Part shown: one piece after another, positions 33,862-46,209 of the stretch
How positions within the stretch are numbered: the first letter of the stretch is position 1
Layout: every line of letters begins with the position of its first letter
Source: Erythroxylum novogranatense
Taxonomy: Eukaryota > Streptophyta > Magnoliopsida > Malpighiales > Erythroxylaceae
Assembly: GCA_029891385.1 (NCBI GenBank)
Contig: CM057233.1
Location: 47,074,063-47,138,062 of the forward strand
DNA length: 64,000 nucleotides
Direction: 5' to 3'
Position numbers and translations under genes: made by a program
The notes under the pieces: generated by a model
What the model was told of the DNA's origin: nothing
Seen by the model: only the letters and a program-made list of their open reading frames with translations
Databases searched by the model: none

Positions 33862-34516
33862 TAAAACTTTCTTTTCTTTTTTTTTTTTTTCACTCTAAAC
33901 TCCCAAAATTCATAACTTTTAATCCGAACTCCGATTTTGACAAACTTAGTCTCTATAAAAGCTTGAGAGAAGCTCTAAATCTTAGAAGAACATAACACTC
34001 AATTCAACTCCTCGGAGTCCATTTTTCCGGTCAAAGATACTATCCTCTATACAAACTTGTAAAAATCATAACTTAATTTTCCGAGATCGAAAAATTGCAT
34101 ACTTTATATCGAAATAAAGATCAAAACAAATCCTTCAATTTTCATGAAGAACATCAAAGCTCAATTAACCTCTAACTAGGTTAATTTCTCAGTCAAAGTT
34201 CCAACCAATATAAAAGTCAAACCCAATCAAACATAAACTTTGACCGATCATAACTTTCACTCCCGATATCGAAATATTTCAAACTTTATGTCCACAAAAA
34301 TCTCTTAACGTAACCTACAAGTTTCCAGAAGACCATTTTATCAAATTTTGCCTCAAACAAAAGTCAACCCTCAAAGGCCAGAAAGTCAACTATTACACAA
34401 TTTTTCATATTTTCATACTTTCTCTCTTTATTTCATGATCTTCAACTTAATTTCAATCAACTCATCCACTTGATCATAGTCAAATTGTCACTCAAGGTTC
34501 GGGGTCCAACATTAAC

Positions 34517-35647
34517 TGTTGATGGTGAAAAGCTGAATTGTTTCAGGGATGATGCACTGCAATTAGGATTGCTAGCATCCGACTCTTACATCCAACAAAC
34601 ACTTGACGAAGCTGTTATATTTCAAATGCCAACATCCCTCAGATTGTTATTTGCTACACTCTTGTTCTATTGTTCACCGGCAAATCCTAGGGAACTCTGG
34701 GAAACTTTCACAGGCCACCTCTGCTCTAACTACCTATATGCTTATTCTTCCTCTAATATGTATACATCTGATGATATTACAAAAATGGCTCTTCAAGATA
34801 TCAATAAATCTCTGGAACAAATGGGAAAAAGCTTAGTTGATTATCATTTCACTGAACATGAATTTCAGTCGATTCTGCGCCAAGACGAGACTAAGGAGGT
34901 AGAAAGTGAGATGAATATAGAGATTGATGAACAAGACCTCTTATTACAATCAAAACTAAACAGCCAAAAAAAGCACATATTTGATTTAATAATGAATTCA
35001 GTTCTCACTTCAACGACTGCAAGTTATTTTATCGATGGTCTCGGGGGAACAGGTAAAACTTTCTTATATCGAGCTCTTCTTGCAAATTTACGATCACAAG
35101 GACTTATTGCAATCGAAGTCACGACATCTGGCGTTGCTGCATCAATTCTTCCAGGCGGTAGGACAGCTCACTCAAGATTTAAAATCCCACTTAATTTATC
35201 AAAGAAAAAAGTTTGTCAGTTGAGCAAACAGAGCAGTATTGCAAAATTGATATTTGAATCCAGCCTTATTTTATGGGACGAGGCTTCCATGGCAAAACGA
35301 GAAGCCATCGAAGCATTTCACAGCTTACTTCAAGATATAATAAACTCTGATCAGCCTTTTGGAGGTAAAATTGTTGTATTTGGTGGCGACTTTCGCCAAA
35401 CATTGCCAGTTATTCACCAAGCAACAAAACAACAACTCATTGATTCAAGTCTTCTAAATTCACATCTCTGGGGCCACATCTCTAAATTCTGTTTAACGAC
35501 AAATATAAGAGCTATCTTAAATCCAAATTTTTGTGATTTCTTATTGCGGGTTGGAGAAGGCGCTGAACCAATGGATGAACAAGATCAAATATGTTTACCA
35601 AATGAACTCATTATTCCTTACGACAACAAGGATCAATCTGTTAATAG
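34517..35647 (+). pseudogene. Helitron RepHel, PIF1-family helicase exon
   Basis: Continues the reading frame cut at 30108; the insertion left the frame intact across TSD ttaac. Superfamily-1B helicase motifs are intact: Walker A GLGGTGKT at 35037-35060, Walker B LILWDEAS, and motif III VFGGDFRQTLPVI. Upstream it has CFRDDALQLGLL and a CSPANPRELWETF region typical of plant Helitron helicases. The open frame runs to 35711, but the real exon most likely ends at 35647 (AATAG|GTCACT), because splicing to 35732 restores conserved text. It unwinds DNA for rolling-circle transfer. No stop in this exon. Confidence 0.9.
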
Positions 35648-35731
35648 GTCACTTCTTTTTTCATTAAACGACATACTAACCTTTTTTCCCATTACGATTA
35701 TACTTTCCTAATATACAATTATCCTCACTAG
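35648..35731 (+). other. Intron of the helicase gene (84 bp)
   Basis: GTCACTT donor and TCCTCACTAG acceptor, T-rich. Removal leaves a split Arg codon (AG|G) and joins QSVN(R) to LLENIFPDL in frame, a join expected in PIF1-like proteins. Confidence 0.75.
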
Positions 35732-36383
35732 GTTATTGGAAAACATCTTCCCTGACCTAAGCTTATATTCATCCGACCCATATCAGATGATAAACAGATG
35801 CGTGCTATGTCCAACAAATAGTTGTGTTGATGAAATTAATGACATCATGATTCAAAAATTAACAAGAGATTTGCATTCATATGTGAGTTTTGACAAGACG
35901 GTTGATCGCAGACATCAAGCTGATTATCAAGATTTTCTCAATTCTTTGAACCCTAAAGGCCTACCTCCTCATAAGCTTTTGCTGAAAGAAGGCTCTCTAA
36001 TTATGCTTCTAAGAAATTTAAATCCAATGGAAGGATTATGCAATGGAACAAGGTTAATATGCAGACAACTAAAAGATCATACAATTTCAGCTGAAATTAT
36101 TTTTGGACCTCACAAAGGAAAAAACATTTTTATACCTAAGATTCCCTTGCAATCTCCGGAGAACGAAAAAAATGGAATTCCTTTCATCAGAACACAATTT
36201 CCAATTCATCTGTGTTTTGCAATGACTATAAACAAATCCCAAGGTCAAACACTTGATCATGTTGGAATTTATCTCCGTCAACCTGTATTCTCACACAGAC
36301 AGTTATATGTAGCTCATCAAGGCGCGAACTCTGAATCGATTCTGATTCTTATTATTCTGGAACTTTTCAATCTTGAGACTTGA
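35732..36383 (+). pseudogene. Helitron RepHel, C-terminal helicase exon
   Basis: Continues in phase from the preceding exon. NRCVLCPTN and AMTINKSQGQTLDHVGIYL are the late PIF1/RecD-like helicase motifs (V and VI region). After QPVFSHRQLYVA the expected VSRA-type motif is replaced by HQGANSES, pointing to a small indel near 36315, and the frame ends at 36381-36383. Next gene downstream: RPA-like, 167 bp away, same strand. Confidence 0.85.
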
Positions 36384-36550
36384 AAAAAGACAAGGAATAT
36401 TGTTTTCCGTGAAATTTTTCAATTAGTCAAATTATAAAACATCAAATTTCCTCTGAGGTATATTATTTGTTTGTTTTCTCAGTTCACATAATTCGATTTT
36501 ATACACATAATTATTTGTCTTGACTTGACCATCCAACATTTTCTTTCAGC

Positions 36551-38538
36551 ATGGATAATCGTTTATTGATGAAGAATATTTTCCCTGGAGCGTAATCATG
36601 GTCTTGTCAAGTGATGGTCCAAGAAAAACAACAGGTCGTTGCTTCGATTAATTCACCGACTAAAAGACAAAAGTTTGTCTTCTGCGATTCTGAGGTATAT
36701 CAATTACACTTTCTTCCTTTTACATTTTATCAACTTACCTATCGATAATTCCTTAATAATTAACAGGGATCACAAGTTGAGGGTATCATATTCAACAATG
36801 ATATCCAAAGAATTGAGAACATCTTACAACCATGTCAGGAATATATCATTTCTAATGCAATTGTCAAATCAATTCCCCCTCAGTATCAAACTAAAAATTT
36901 GAAGATACAGTGGATTCTCACAAGTCGCACGGTCATCGAACCTGTCACACAAGACGATGCAATCATCCCTCTGATTTTCAACTTCACACCTTTCCAAAGT
37001 CTTATGGATTATGTGGACGACAAGCAAAAATATGTTGGTTAGATGCTTAATACATTTGTTCATACAATCTTACAAAAACTTTTCCGTTAGTGATTACATT
37101 AATCTTTAACACATGATAGATATTATAGACGTCGTCGTTGAAGTGTTGGAAAAAAAGATGTCAAGAGAGACGGAAAAGCTTTAACTGTCCAAAAATTTGT
37201 TATCATGAATAAAGAGTAATTCTCACTCTGTATCTTTGTTACTATTTTGCGTCAGAGATAAACAAATTTAACATCTTCTCGTAATCTCTTGTTTTTTTTA
37301 GACAACAAACAGTCATACTATCGCTTTGGAATTGTTTTGTTGAGAACGAGGGCCAGAAGATTATGGAATCACTTCACTCTCATCCAGTTATTGTTTGCAC
37401 AAAGCTCAAAGTCAATTTATTTAACGGTATTTTTTCCTTCCTCATAATAACACATCTTACTCTGTCCCTTTTCATTCTATCTCAAAAATGATTTTGAAAT
37501 GTTAGTCATTGCATTGTCAGCGTGGTTTGACTCGACCATCCTCGTTGACCCTCCCATACAAGAAGTTGTCGATCTCAGCGGTAATCCATTATATTACGTA
37601 CAACCTTTTAACATTTTGTTACAAATTATATCACAATTTTAAAATTTCTTTATTTTGTCACCTATATAATTATTATGTTACAGGGCACAATGAAATAATA
37701 GCCACATCAAAAACCTCGTCAGTGGAAAATCTTACTTTAGATATAATCCTCGTATATCTTCTGGATCTCACCAGAATATCACCAAGATCATGTCTCTAGA
37801 TTCTACCCCCAAGGTAATCGCATCTGCATATTCCAGTGACATATTGAATTTGAAACTTCTTCCTCTGAACATTCTTATCGACTTTTCCTTAGATATCATG
37901 GATTGAAGCCAAAATTTCCTTTCAGCACATTTTGCAAAATTTTAGTATATGGCATGCAACAAATGCTTCCAGTCTACAGCTGCTGCATCTGGAGTTCTCT
38001 TCACTTGTAATTACTGTAAAGAAAAACGGACAGCAGAGCCAAGGTTTCTGCCTTCTATTTGCAATCTTCCATTTCTTGCTTATTCCTTCCATGTCCATTC
38101 CATAATTTTCGCATCACTTTTTTACTTCCATGTCACCTGTACTACTTTTTTTCCCACGCTCCTCCTTTTGACTATTAAACTTTATTGAGCAGATGCCGAT
38201 ATGACATGGATTTGGTGACAAAATCGAACTATAACGGCTTCCATTTTCGGTGACCTCATTGAGAAACTATTAAACTTAACGTAGTTGAAGCTATGAAATA
38301 TTACAATGAGGTTATATTTTCCCATCGTTCTTTCATCTACATTTCCAGTTTAATCAGCCCTAAATATCTTCATCTACTTATTCCACTGACAATGGACATT
38401 TTTTGTTTTCCGTTATAAGAACATGGATCTCCCCTTGGAAAAACTGTACGCACAATTGAAAAGCGATACCTTTCTTCCCCACGTGAAGCCAGCAAACACT
38501 CGATCTTCAGATGGGGTGCAATGATTTGCTGTTGTTTA
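36551..38538 (+). pseudogene. Helitron-borne RPA1-like gene, exons 1-7 and beginning of the next
   Basis: Short frames joined by GT-AG introns spell an OB-fold single-strand-DNA-binding protein. Proposed exons: 36551-36694, 36767-37037, 37120-37215, 37302-37426, 37506-37580, 37684-37813, 37892-38043, then from 38193 and about 38421. Visible motifs are KFVFCDSE|GSQVEGIIFNNDI across the first junction, VILSLWNCF in the second OB fold, ALSAWFDSTILVDPP, and a C-terminal zinc finger CNKC...CNYC near 37955-38020, as in RPA70. Defects are few: a TAA at codon 15 (36593-36595), a one-base loss in an A-run near 37150, and uncertain joins near 37790 and 37940. Plant Helitrons are known to carry RPA-like genes next to RepHel; the product would coat single-stranded transposon DNA. 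The gene is cut at 38539 by a copia solo LTR and continues at 46210. Confidence 0.75.
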
Positions 38539-39091
38539 TGTTAGAGTAGTGCCCTGAAGGCAATCGCCTTTAGCGCATTTTGTACAAAGTTGTGTACATA
38601 CTTTATGAATAAATAAAGAAAGGCATATTTCATTAATTTGATGTTCATTATTTATGAACAGATATTGATCAATAAGCAAATTAATGAAGTCCATGATATA
38701 TGACATAGCATGAAGGAAATTGTGATGTGATCATACTACTGAGATTCCTATCATGTGCAATTATGTCGATATCTAAATTATCCTAGTCATAGGATTCTGA
38801 GACTGGACATCGGTAATCCGGAGAGACTAGTACATCTCAAGCTCCTTGATTTAATCAAGCAGTGGATCTCAAAAGCTGTAAATATGAGATATTTAGGGTT
38901 GAGATGTGGATGCTTACTAGAGGTAGTAAGTACATTGGATGACCTGCTATGAGATCATCATATGGATGTCCTATTCTAATGTCAGTGATAATCTTATTGT
39001 TGGATCCCGTTCCGGAATCCAACTACGCATACAGATTCCCTCATACGTACGCATGATTCCTTATAAACTCTTCTTGCTCTGATACCATAAA

Positions 39092-41878
39092 TGTTGGACC
39101 CCGAACTTTGAGTGACAATTTGACTATGATCAAGTGGATGAGTTGATTGAAATGAAGCTAAATAGCAAGAATTAGAAAGAAAAAGTGTGAAAATTTGAAG
39201 GATTTAGAAAGTTTGACTTTTTGGAGAGAGAATTTTTCTACTTTGAGATTTTGATTAATTTTCGGTTTAGAATTATGGCATATAAGATGGGTTTATGATT
39301 TATGAAGTTAATTTTGAAATATATGCTTTAGGTTGGGTTTAATTTTGGATGAAAATTTGATTAAGGTTTAGGTTTAATTTTATGATTAAGAATTTTGTGA
39401 AATTTTGGTGTAGAATTATAGATAATGTTATGGGTTAGTGATATATGATTTCAATTTTGAAGAATTTATGGATTATGATATTGAATTTGGATAAATTGGT
39501 TTAGGCCAATTTTAAAATTTGGGGATTTTGAAATTGAGGATTTAGATATTTTGGAATTAATGTGGATGGATGAATTGTGAGATTAATTTTGAAAATTAAG
39601 TTATTTATGAGATTTAATTTGGGTGTATTGGTTTAGGCCAATTTTGAAAATTGGGGATTTTCAAAATTGGAGGTTTAAATGACTTGAATATGTAAGGAAT
39701 AGATGTTTCCTAAGTTCAATTTGGGAAATTAAGTTAATTATGATATTGAATTTGATTGGATTGGTTTAGGTTCCATTTGTAATTTGGGGTTTTGGAATTA
39801 GTGATGTAATTATCTTGGAATTAGTAAGAATTGATGACTTATGCATCAAATTGAAGGATTAAGTGATTTATGAGATTAAATTTTGATGAAATTGATTTAG
39901 GAAATTTTCAATTGGAAGGACGAAAGGAGAAAGGTCAAATTGAAGCATTGGACAAAATGCTAGCATGGATATGAGGTGGGTAGTATATTTATTTATTGAA
40001 TTATAAGCTAAATGTGAATTTTGAAAATTAAAGAAAGCAAAATTTGATTTTGATAAATTATTATTGATAAAATGTTTGAAAAAGGATGTAAATGTTTGAA
40101 ATTATGATTTCAAAGGAGTAAAATGAGTTTTAGAAAATGCAAAACTTGTGAATTTCATGGCTTTCAAATTATGTGATTTATGATTTGGATGATTTAAAGA
40201 ATTGGTGCATATATCGTGATGAGTATGTGATTTAAGTAATGATATGAATTGCATTAGATTTGTTATGTGAATTCATGTGGATACGTGCTTGTGTCATTTA
40301 TGACCTGATATGATGATGAGATTTGAAAAATGTGAAAATCAAGATTTTCAAAAGTGCCTTGAACAATGAATTCTGTTTTCGTTATGTGTTAAGTGGGTTT
40401 GGTCAGGTCCGTTTGTGAGTCAGCGCTGTCTCTACCTGTTTAAGCCTTCGCCCGGCTGCCCGCTAGTGGCATAGGAGTTCCGATTTCGGACTCCCCTACA
40501 TTCACTGTTGCATAACCACTATGCGGAAATGTGCAGTACGTCCTGTTTTGGGCCGAACCAAACCAATTCTGATGTGTTATGTGTTTTTGATTTGTTTATA
40601 ATGTGATGCATTCATATTTAAAGTTGTGCATGATTTGAAAAAGATTTGAGATTTTGAGAAATAAGGCAGTAAATTTATAATCATGAAATTTCGGAAGGTT
40701 TATGAAAGTTTTGAAAAGTTTGAAAATAAGATTTGGATAAATGCTTAAATGGGAAATTTTGAAAAGTTTAACAAGAAAATAATTTTAAGCTTATTGTTGG
40801 GTTTATAAATATATTATCCACGAGCTTAGAGCTCACCCCTTTCATCCCAAATCTCCGTGTTTTTACGCAGGAGATCGGATGGAAGACGAGTATGATCATA
40901 GTCCGACTTATGCGTGTTAGTAGTATGTTTAAAGTTTAATGTTTGTATCAGATCTTTATGGATAGTTAGAAAGCTAGTAAAGTGTGTTGTAGTTCGATTG
41001 TATATGAATGGTTTTGCTTGTGGCCAGTAAATGTATAAGATTGTATTATGTTTGGAATGAGTTATAAGTATGATTATACTTTATGTATGAGATTGGATTT
41101 TGAATGTGGTTGGGATTGATTGAAATTTCTGAGTTGAGATAGTTATGGATTGGATTTATGAAGTGTTTAGAATTAAGATTGTGTTTCTGCTGGTGTTTGG
41201 ATGCCGGACGGGAGAGTCCGATGGTTCTGATATTCTGATTAGGGATTATAGAAGTGTATTTTGCCTTTGCAGGAAATTTTGGGTTAGGATAAAGGCAGCC
41301 GTTATGCTGTCGAAATTTTTGGTAAAAAAAAAAAGAATTTGGATAAAAGTGAGACTTTGGATATGTATAAGTGTATATAAGAGTTTGAGAAATTTGAGAT
41401 TGGTATGGATTTATATCAGAATATGTACGACTGTATGGATTTAAGATGATTAGTATATGTTTGAGTAACGAGAAAAGAAATGAGAATAAGAAAATAAGAA
41501 AAAAAATTCATAACGGATTTTGGAACGTCTTAGGATTCCCAACGCAATTATGTTCATTCGATAAGTTTTCTTTGATTATTGTTTCGGATGTCGGATGTAT
41601 GCCTTTGATTTCGATTAAACTTTGCAATCTGCTCGTTTGATTCGATTAGTATTTGCTTCCGCTTGCATTTGCTTCCGCTTCGCTACTTTCGGTTGTTAAA
41701 CTTCGCATTTTGTTTTCGATTCGACATTTCCGTTTTCCGTTCTGTTTGCGATGTGCTTTGTTTTTTGATCCAAAATTTCGATCCGAAATTTCCGTTTCCT
41801 TTCGCTTCCGTTTCCATTGATTCCGGCATTCGTTCTGCTTTTCCAGTTGGGATCCGGTTCCCAGATCGGGTCCCAACA
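39092..41878 (+). repeat. Plus-strand Tekay-like LTR with an internal deletion
   Basis: TGTTGGACCCCGAACT...GGGTCCCAACA, 2,787 bp, about 1.6 kb shorter than the 4.3-4.7-kb copies. The missing part is just after GACTTTTTGGAGAGAG (near 39235), where the sequence jumps to TTTTCGGTTTAGAATTATGG. Confidence 0.85.
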
Positions 41879-42603
41879 TTTATGGTATCAGAGCAAGAAG
41901 AGTTTATAAGGAATCATGCGTACGTATGAGGGAATCTGTATGCGTAGTTGGATTCCGGAACGGGATCCAACATGTATGGTATCAGAGCCCAGTAATATGA
42001 TCTTACTTGGGCGTATGAGTATGAATAAGGAATTGATACGAGTTTGTAAAGATAAGAGTGAATTTGTGAGAATATGCTAAGTGATCATTTGATTTTGATG
42101 AAAGAAGTATGATTGTCTTTAGGAATTTCAAAATTGATGTGCATGACTATTTGACGCTCAAATTCAAGTGATTGATTTGATTTGGGTGATACGAATACGA
42201 GTGATTAGAAACATGTGTTTGTGGAACTTAAGATTTGAATTTTGTGATGAATTGGGAGAAATTGATATAGACTATACTTAGTAAGATGAAAGGATGACGA
42301 GTTGCTAAATGATCATTGAACCATATTAGGATTCTTTAAAGAATGGACCATTGATTTGTGTCCATATCTGAAGAAATAATGAGTTATAGATATAGTAAGT
42401 TAATATGATATGAGTGGTATGAGATACATATATGATGAGAAAATTAGATAAGAGAAAGTGATGTGATTATGAGTTTTGGAAAGAAATTAGTAAGACAGTG
42501 TTTGATGATTTTTGTTTAAAAAGAAATTTATGCAAGAATGAGTTACTTGGAGTGTAAGTAAGTGTGAATTTCAAGGACGAAATTCTTTTAAGAGGGGGAG
42601 AAA
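41879..42603 (+). other. Residual internal region of the gypsy element with two primer sites and PPT
   Basis: Two initiator-Met primer sites, TGGTATCAGAGC at 41883-41894 and at 41977-41988, each follow an LTR-type end (CCCAACA at 41878; a variant GGGATCCAACA at 41972). No gag or pol domain remains. The last codons before the polypurine tract, NFKDEILLRGGEM (42565-42604), match the polyprotein end of Tekay/Del-type chromoviruses. AGAGGGGGAGAAA (42591-42603) abuts the 3' LTR start. This is the best evidence for the lineage of all TGTTGGACC LTRs in the window. Confidence 0.75.
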
Positions 42604-42896
42604 TGTTGGACCCCGAACTTTGAGTGACAATTTGACTATGATCAAGTGGATGAGTTGATTGAAATGAAGCTAAATAGCAAGAATTAGAAAGAAAAAGTGT
42701 GAAAATTTGAAGGATTTAGAAAGTTTGACTTTTTGGAGAGAGAATATTTGACTTTGAGAGTTGACTTATGATTTAGGCAAAATTTGATAAAATGGTCTTC
42801 CGGAAACTTGTAGGTTATGTTAAGAGATTTTTGTGGACATAAAGTTTGCAATTTTTCGATATAGGGAGTGAAAGTTATGATCAGTCAAAGTTTATG
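42604..42896 (+). repeat. Truncated plus-strand 3' LTR start
   Basis: Begins TGTTGGACCCCGAACT after the polypurine tract, and continues collinear with other copies until CAGTCAAAGTTTATG, where it switches to reverse-strand LTR sequence. Confidence 0.85.
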
Positions 42897-44807
42897 AATC
42901 ATAAACCCATCTTATATGCCATAATTCTAAACCGTAGAAAAATTTCTCTTACCTCTTTCTCTTTCAAATTCGAATTTTTTTGGTTCCTTAGGAAACTCTT
43001 ATGCTCCTCTACCTTTTTCTCTCTTGGAACCATCCCAAAATCCTTAAGAAAACAAGTAGAAAAATCAAAAATAACTTTCTCTCTCATCTTTTCTCCATCT
43101 GAAACTTCCACTCTCTTCTTATTTCTTCTTCTTTCTCTTCTTCTGTAATTTTCCAGACCATTCATCGTTTTAATAGCTCAAAGCGACAATCATTAATGAG
43201 TTTCATTAATTGATGGTCAAATGACCATTTGCCCTCCATTCAAAACTTAAAATTACACTTACTTGCTGTTTGATTCGTACTATCGATTTGAAGGAATTTG
43301 TCAAAACTTCCTTCTCGAGAAATGTTCCTCTCACTCATACGAATCCAACGCCACTGACCGCTCAATTCGGAGTACCACATCAAAAGTTATCGCGCAAACA
43401 ATCGGAAATATCCATATTCTAACACATTTCTTATGTACGATTATTTCCGTCCAAAATTTCACATTCTTAATCCCAGAATTGAAACTCGATGTCTTCATCA
43501 CAATTGTAGCCTTATGTCTCTAGTTAAATTCAAAACAAGAATCGTCTCATTTCGATTCCCAGATCAAAAGTTATACTCAAAATACTCTCAGGTGTTCCCA
43601 ATCCAAAAATTAAACCCTAATCCGAACTTAAATTAAAAAATTAAAAGTCTTAGGGGCACAATTGACATTTCATGTCTTCATATGATTTGTAGCCCTTGAC
43701 TTATCTTTATTCGCCTCAAGAATCGCTTCAATCGGATCTCTACAGATCCCGAATTTCTAAAACACTGAATCATGCTCGGAAAATTTCCCGACTCACTTTG
43801 ATTAAATTAATCACCATTAATTTAATCTCAAAAGTTCTAAATTTCTTATAAAATGAAATTCATTGTCTTAGGAATCCAACGCAAAAAGAATCAACTCAAT
43901 CGGATGTCAGACGGAAAGATATAGGCAAAATAGTGAGCAAAGGTCGGATTGAAAACAAAGAAATCAAAAATTTAAGAAGCAAAAGCAGTGAGGCGTATGG
44001 GCGCCTAACATCATGCGGGCGCCGCTCGCTAGGCGGCGTCGCCCTAGCGAGGGCGCACAGCTCGCGAGGGCGAGCCTTGCCCTCGCGAGGGCGAGCGCAG
44101 CGCCCGCCTCGCTAGGGCGAGGCGTCGCCCTAGCGAGGGCGCTAAAACTTTTCTCTTTTTTTTTTTTCACTTAAAAATCAAAACTTCGAAATTCATAACT
44201 TTTACTCCCGAACTCCGATTTTGACAAACTTAGTCTCTATAGAAAACTTGAGAGAAGCTCTAAATCTTCCAAGAAGAACATAAAACTCAATTCGACTCCT
44301 ACGGAAGTCCATTTTCCGGTCAAAGATACTATTCTCTATCTGAGCTTGTAAAAATCATAACTTATCATTCGAGATCGAAAAATTGCATACTTTATATCGA
44401 AATAAAGATCAAAACAAATCCTTCAATTTTCATGAAAACATCAAAGCTCAAATAACCTCTAACTAGGTTAATTTCTCAGTCAAAGTTTTAACCATAATAA
44501 AAGTCAAACCCGATCAAACATAAACTTTGGTGATCATAACTTTCACTCCTATATCGAAAAATTGCAAACTTTATGTCCACAAAATCTCTTAACATAACCT
44601 ACAAGTTTCAGAAGACCATTTTATCAAATTTTGCCTAAATCATAAGTCAACTCTCAAAGTCAAATATTCTCTCTCCAAAAAGTCAAACTTTCTAAATCCT
44701 TCAAATTTTCACACTTTTTCTTTCTAATTCTTGCTATTTAGCTTCATTTCAATCAACTCATCCACTTGATCATAGTCAAATTGTCACTCAAGGTTCGGGG
44801 TCCAACA
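42897..44807 (-). repeat. Minus-strand 5' part of a Tekay-like LTR
   Basis: Reads TGTTGGACCCCGAACC from 44807 downward and is collinear with the first 1.9 kb of the 30109-34511 copy, including the GC-rich island at 43988-44143. Stops where the LTR would continue with TATGAAGTTAATTTTG, which is found instead at 39298 on the other strand. Confidence 0.85.
43988..44143. repeat. GC-rich palindromic island, second copy
   Basis: Same LTR position as 33651-33861. Words here are CCCTAGCGAGGGCG and GCCCTCGCGAGGGC, that is, each CC/GG of the other copy has become CCC/GGG in both arms, keeping the palindromes. Confidence 0.85.
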
Positions 44808-46209
44808 CTTATCATAGCAATGGTGCAAGTATCCTTAGACTTGAGGTGCTCAAGGATATCTTAGATACTGATTATGTGCTTTGACTCCATTCCTTGTTGC
44901 CTTACAGAGGTCGCTCATAGGGTGGTGATTGGATACAGCTTGAGGTATTCGAAGGTAATTGAGTAGCCAATAGAGGATTCACCACTTCTGTGATAGCAGA
45001 AGATGATACCCATGGCCTCTTGTCAGGGTCATTACTTGGAAGTCTCTGGCCAGAACATATATGTCATGAAGAATGCCTTCATTGACATATAAAGTAATGA
45101 GTCCCAGGATGAGAACTGAAATCACTTGGACTAGATTTGACGTAGTCAGTCTAGTGAGAGTTGACACATTGCCCATACTCATAACCAAGTGGGGTATAGT
45201 ATAATGAAAGGACGAATTGCACGGTAATTGTCTATAGAAAGGTTCGTGATATGGTTCATGATGAATACATGTTCATTCGTCAAACCAATTACTTTCCGGT
45301 CAATTGGGGGTCATGATGTGTTACTAGATACCGCTCATGACTTGCTTGGATTAAGTGTTAATCTAAGTGGCCAACATAACCGGGAACCTAATGGGTCACA
45401 CGCATAAGAGTGTCTCGAAGAATTCGTAAAATAGTTTTGGAAAGAGTTCCAATATATAGAGAGCAAAAGGATTAAATGGATCCCGATGAGATCGAGATAT
45501 GTCCCGATGAGATCGCGACATCGATATTGCTGAAAAATATTTTCGAGGCTTTTTCCCATACCGGGACCCGGTAGGCCGGTAGGACCGACCCCAGTGTGAC
45601 TGGACCACTTCAGCATTTATTTATATATATATATATATAATTTATTAATTAATTAATTAATATATGTTTTACGTGGATGAAGGAGGAGAGGCCTTAGCAT
45701 TTTAACTTTTTATATATATATATATAAAGGCTAAAACGTGGAAAGGGAGAAGAAGCTTCTCCTTATGCTTAGTCATTAGTTGTATTAAATGACTAAAAGA
45801 AAAAAATGAAAGATTAAGAAGAGTCATCATCATTGGTTTTGTGAGGATGAGCAAATGAGAAAGGATTTTGAGAAAATCCTAAGTTATTCTCTTCTTCATC
45901 AACGAAGTTACTCTCCTCTTCAAGCTTCTTCATCTCCTCTTCATCGTTGGTTTTCAAGCTCTCCAAGAACAAGGTAAGATCTAGCAGTCTTCAACTTGTT
46001 CTAGCTATTTCTGGGTCAAAGGGTTTGCCCTGGTTAGGTTCTCCGATCTCTGCGTGGATACCGTTAGAGACGGTCTCCTTTGGCCGTTATGGTTTGAGTT
46101 TGTTGTATAGACACATGGAACCTGGCTTTCGGGAAGGTCCAGGAACAAAAATTTTTGTTTTCCGCACCGTGGGCATGTGATGCTCACACCGGGATTTTCC
46201 TACAGTTTA

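Larger units (their letters stand above)
30109..34511 (-). mobile_element. Tekay-like LTR plus primer site and second LTR end
   Basis: TSD ttaac on both sides (30104-30108, 34512-34516). On the minus strand a full LTR runs from 34511 (TGTTGGACCCCGAACC) to 30185 (GGGTCCCAACA), 4,327 bp. It is followed by TAGA, a primer site, 11 bp, then a repeat of the last 49 bp of the LTR ending at 30109. So it is not a clean solo LTR: all internal DNA except the first few dozen bases is gone, and the 3' LTR is reduced to its end. Internal features: a GC-rich palindromic island (33651-33861) and the GCCCGCTAGTGG-type block in altered form near 31480-31530. Confidence 0.9.
38998..44807 (-). mobile_element. 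Rearranged Tekay-like gypsy composite with internal inversion
   Basis: TSD cttat (38993-38997, 44808-44812) proves one outer insertion. Its right end is a minus-strand LTR start and its left end is the terminus of a PBS/LTR-end module. Inside lies plus-strand material: LTR 39092-41878, primer sites, a 725-bp internal part, polypurine tract and LTR start 42604-42896, abruptly joined head-on to the minus-strand LTR 42897-44807. The first 94 bp (38998-39091) are the reverse complement of 41879-41972. This looks like self-integration or inversion through the near-palindromic LTR ends rather than two separate insertions, because there is only one TSD pair. Confidence 0.8.
38539..46204 (+). mobile_element. 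Angela-like copia solo LTR (interrupted)
   Basis: TSD gttta (38534-38538 and 46205-46209) flanks a single LTR, TGTTAGAGTAGTGCC...TTTTCCTACA. Once the nested gypsy composite (38998-44807 plus one TSD) is removed it is about 1,851 bp, matching the two LTRs of the element at 5955-26281. The AT-rich inverted-repeat region (45617-45665, 45710-45727) is more diverged, so it represents a separate, probably older insertion. Confidence 0.9.

Noticed and set aside
37509..38188. Frames at 37509-37799 and 37949-38188 as independent small genes
   Set aside because: They run through introns of the RPA1-like gene; only the exon portions make sense.
44979..46187. Frames in 44979-46187 and their equivalents at 6504-6722, 13871-14221 and 26107-26298
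   Set aside because: All sit in Angela LTR copies at matching positions and carry no domain.
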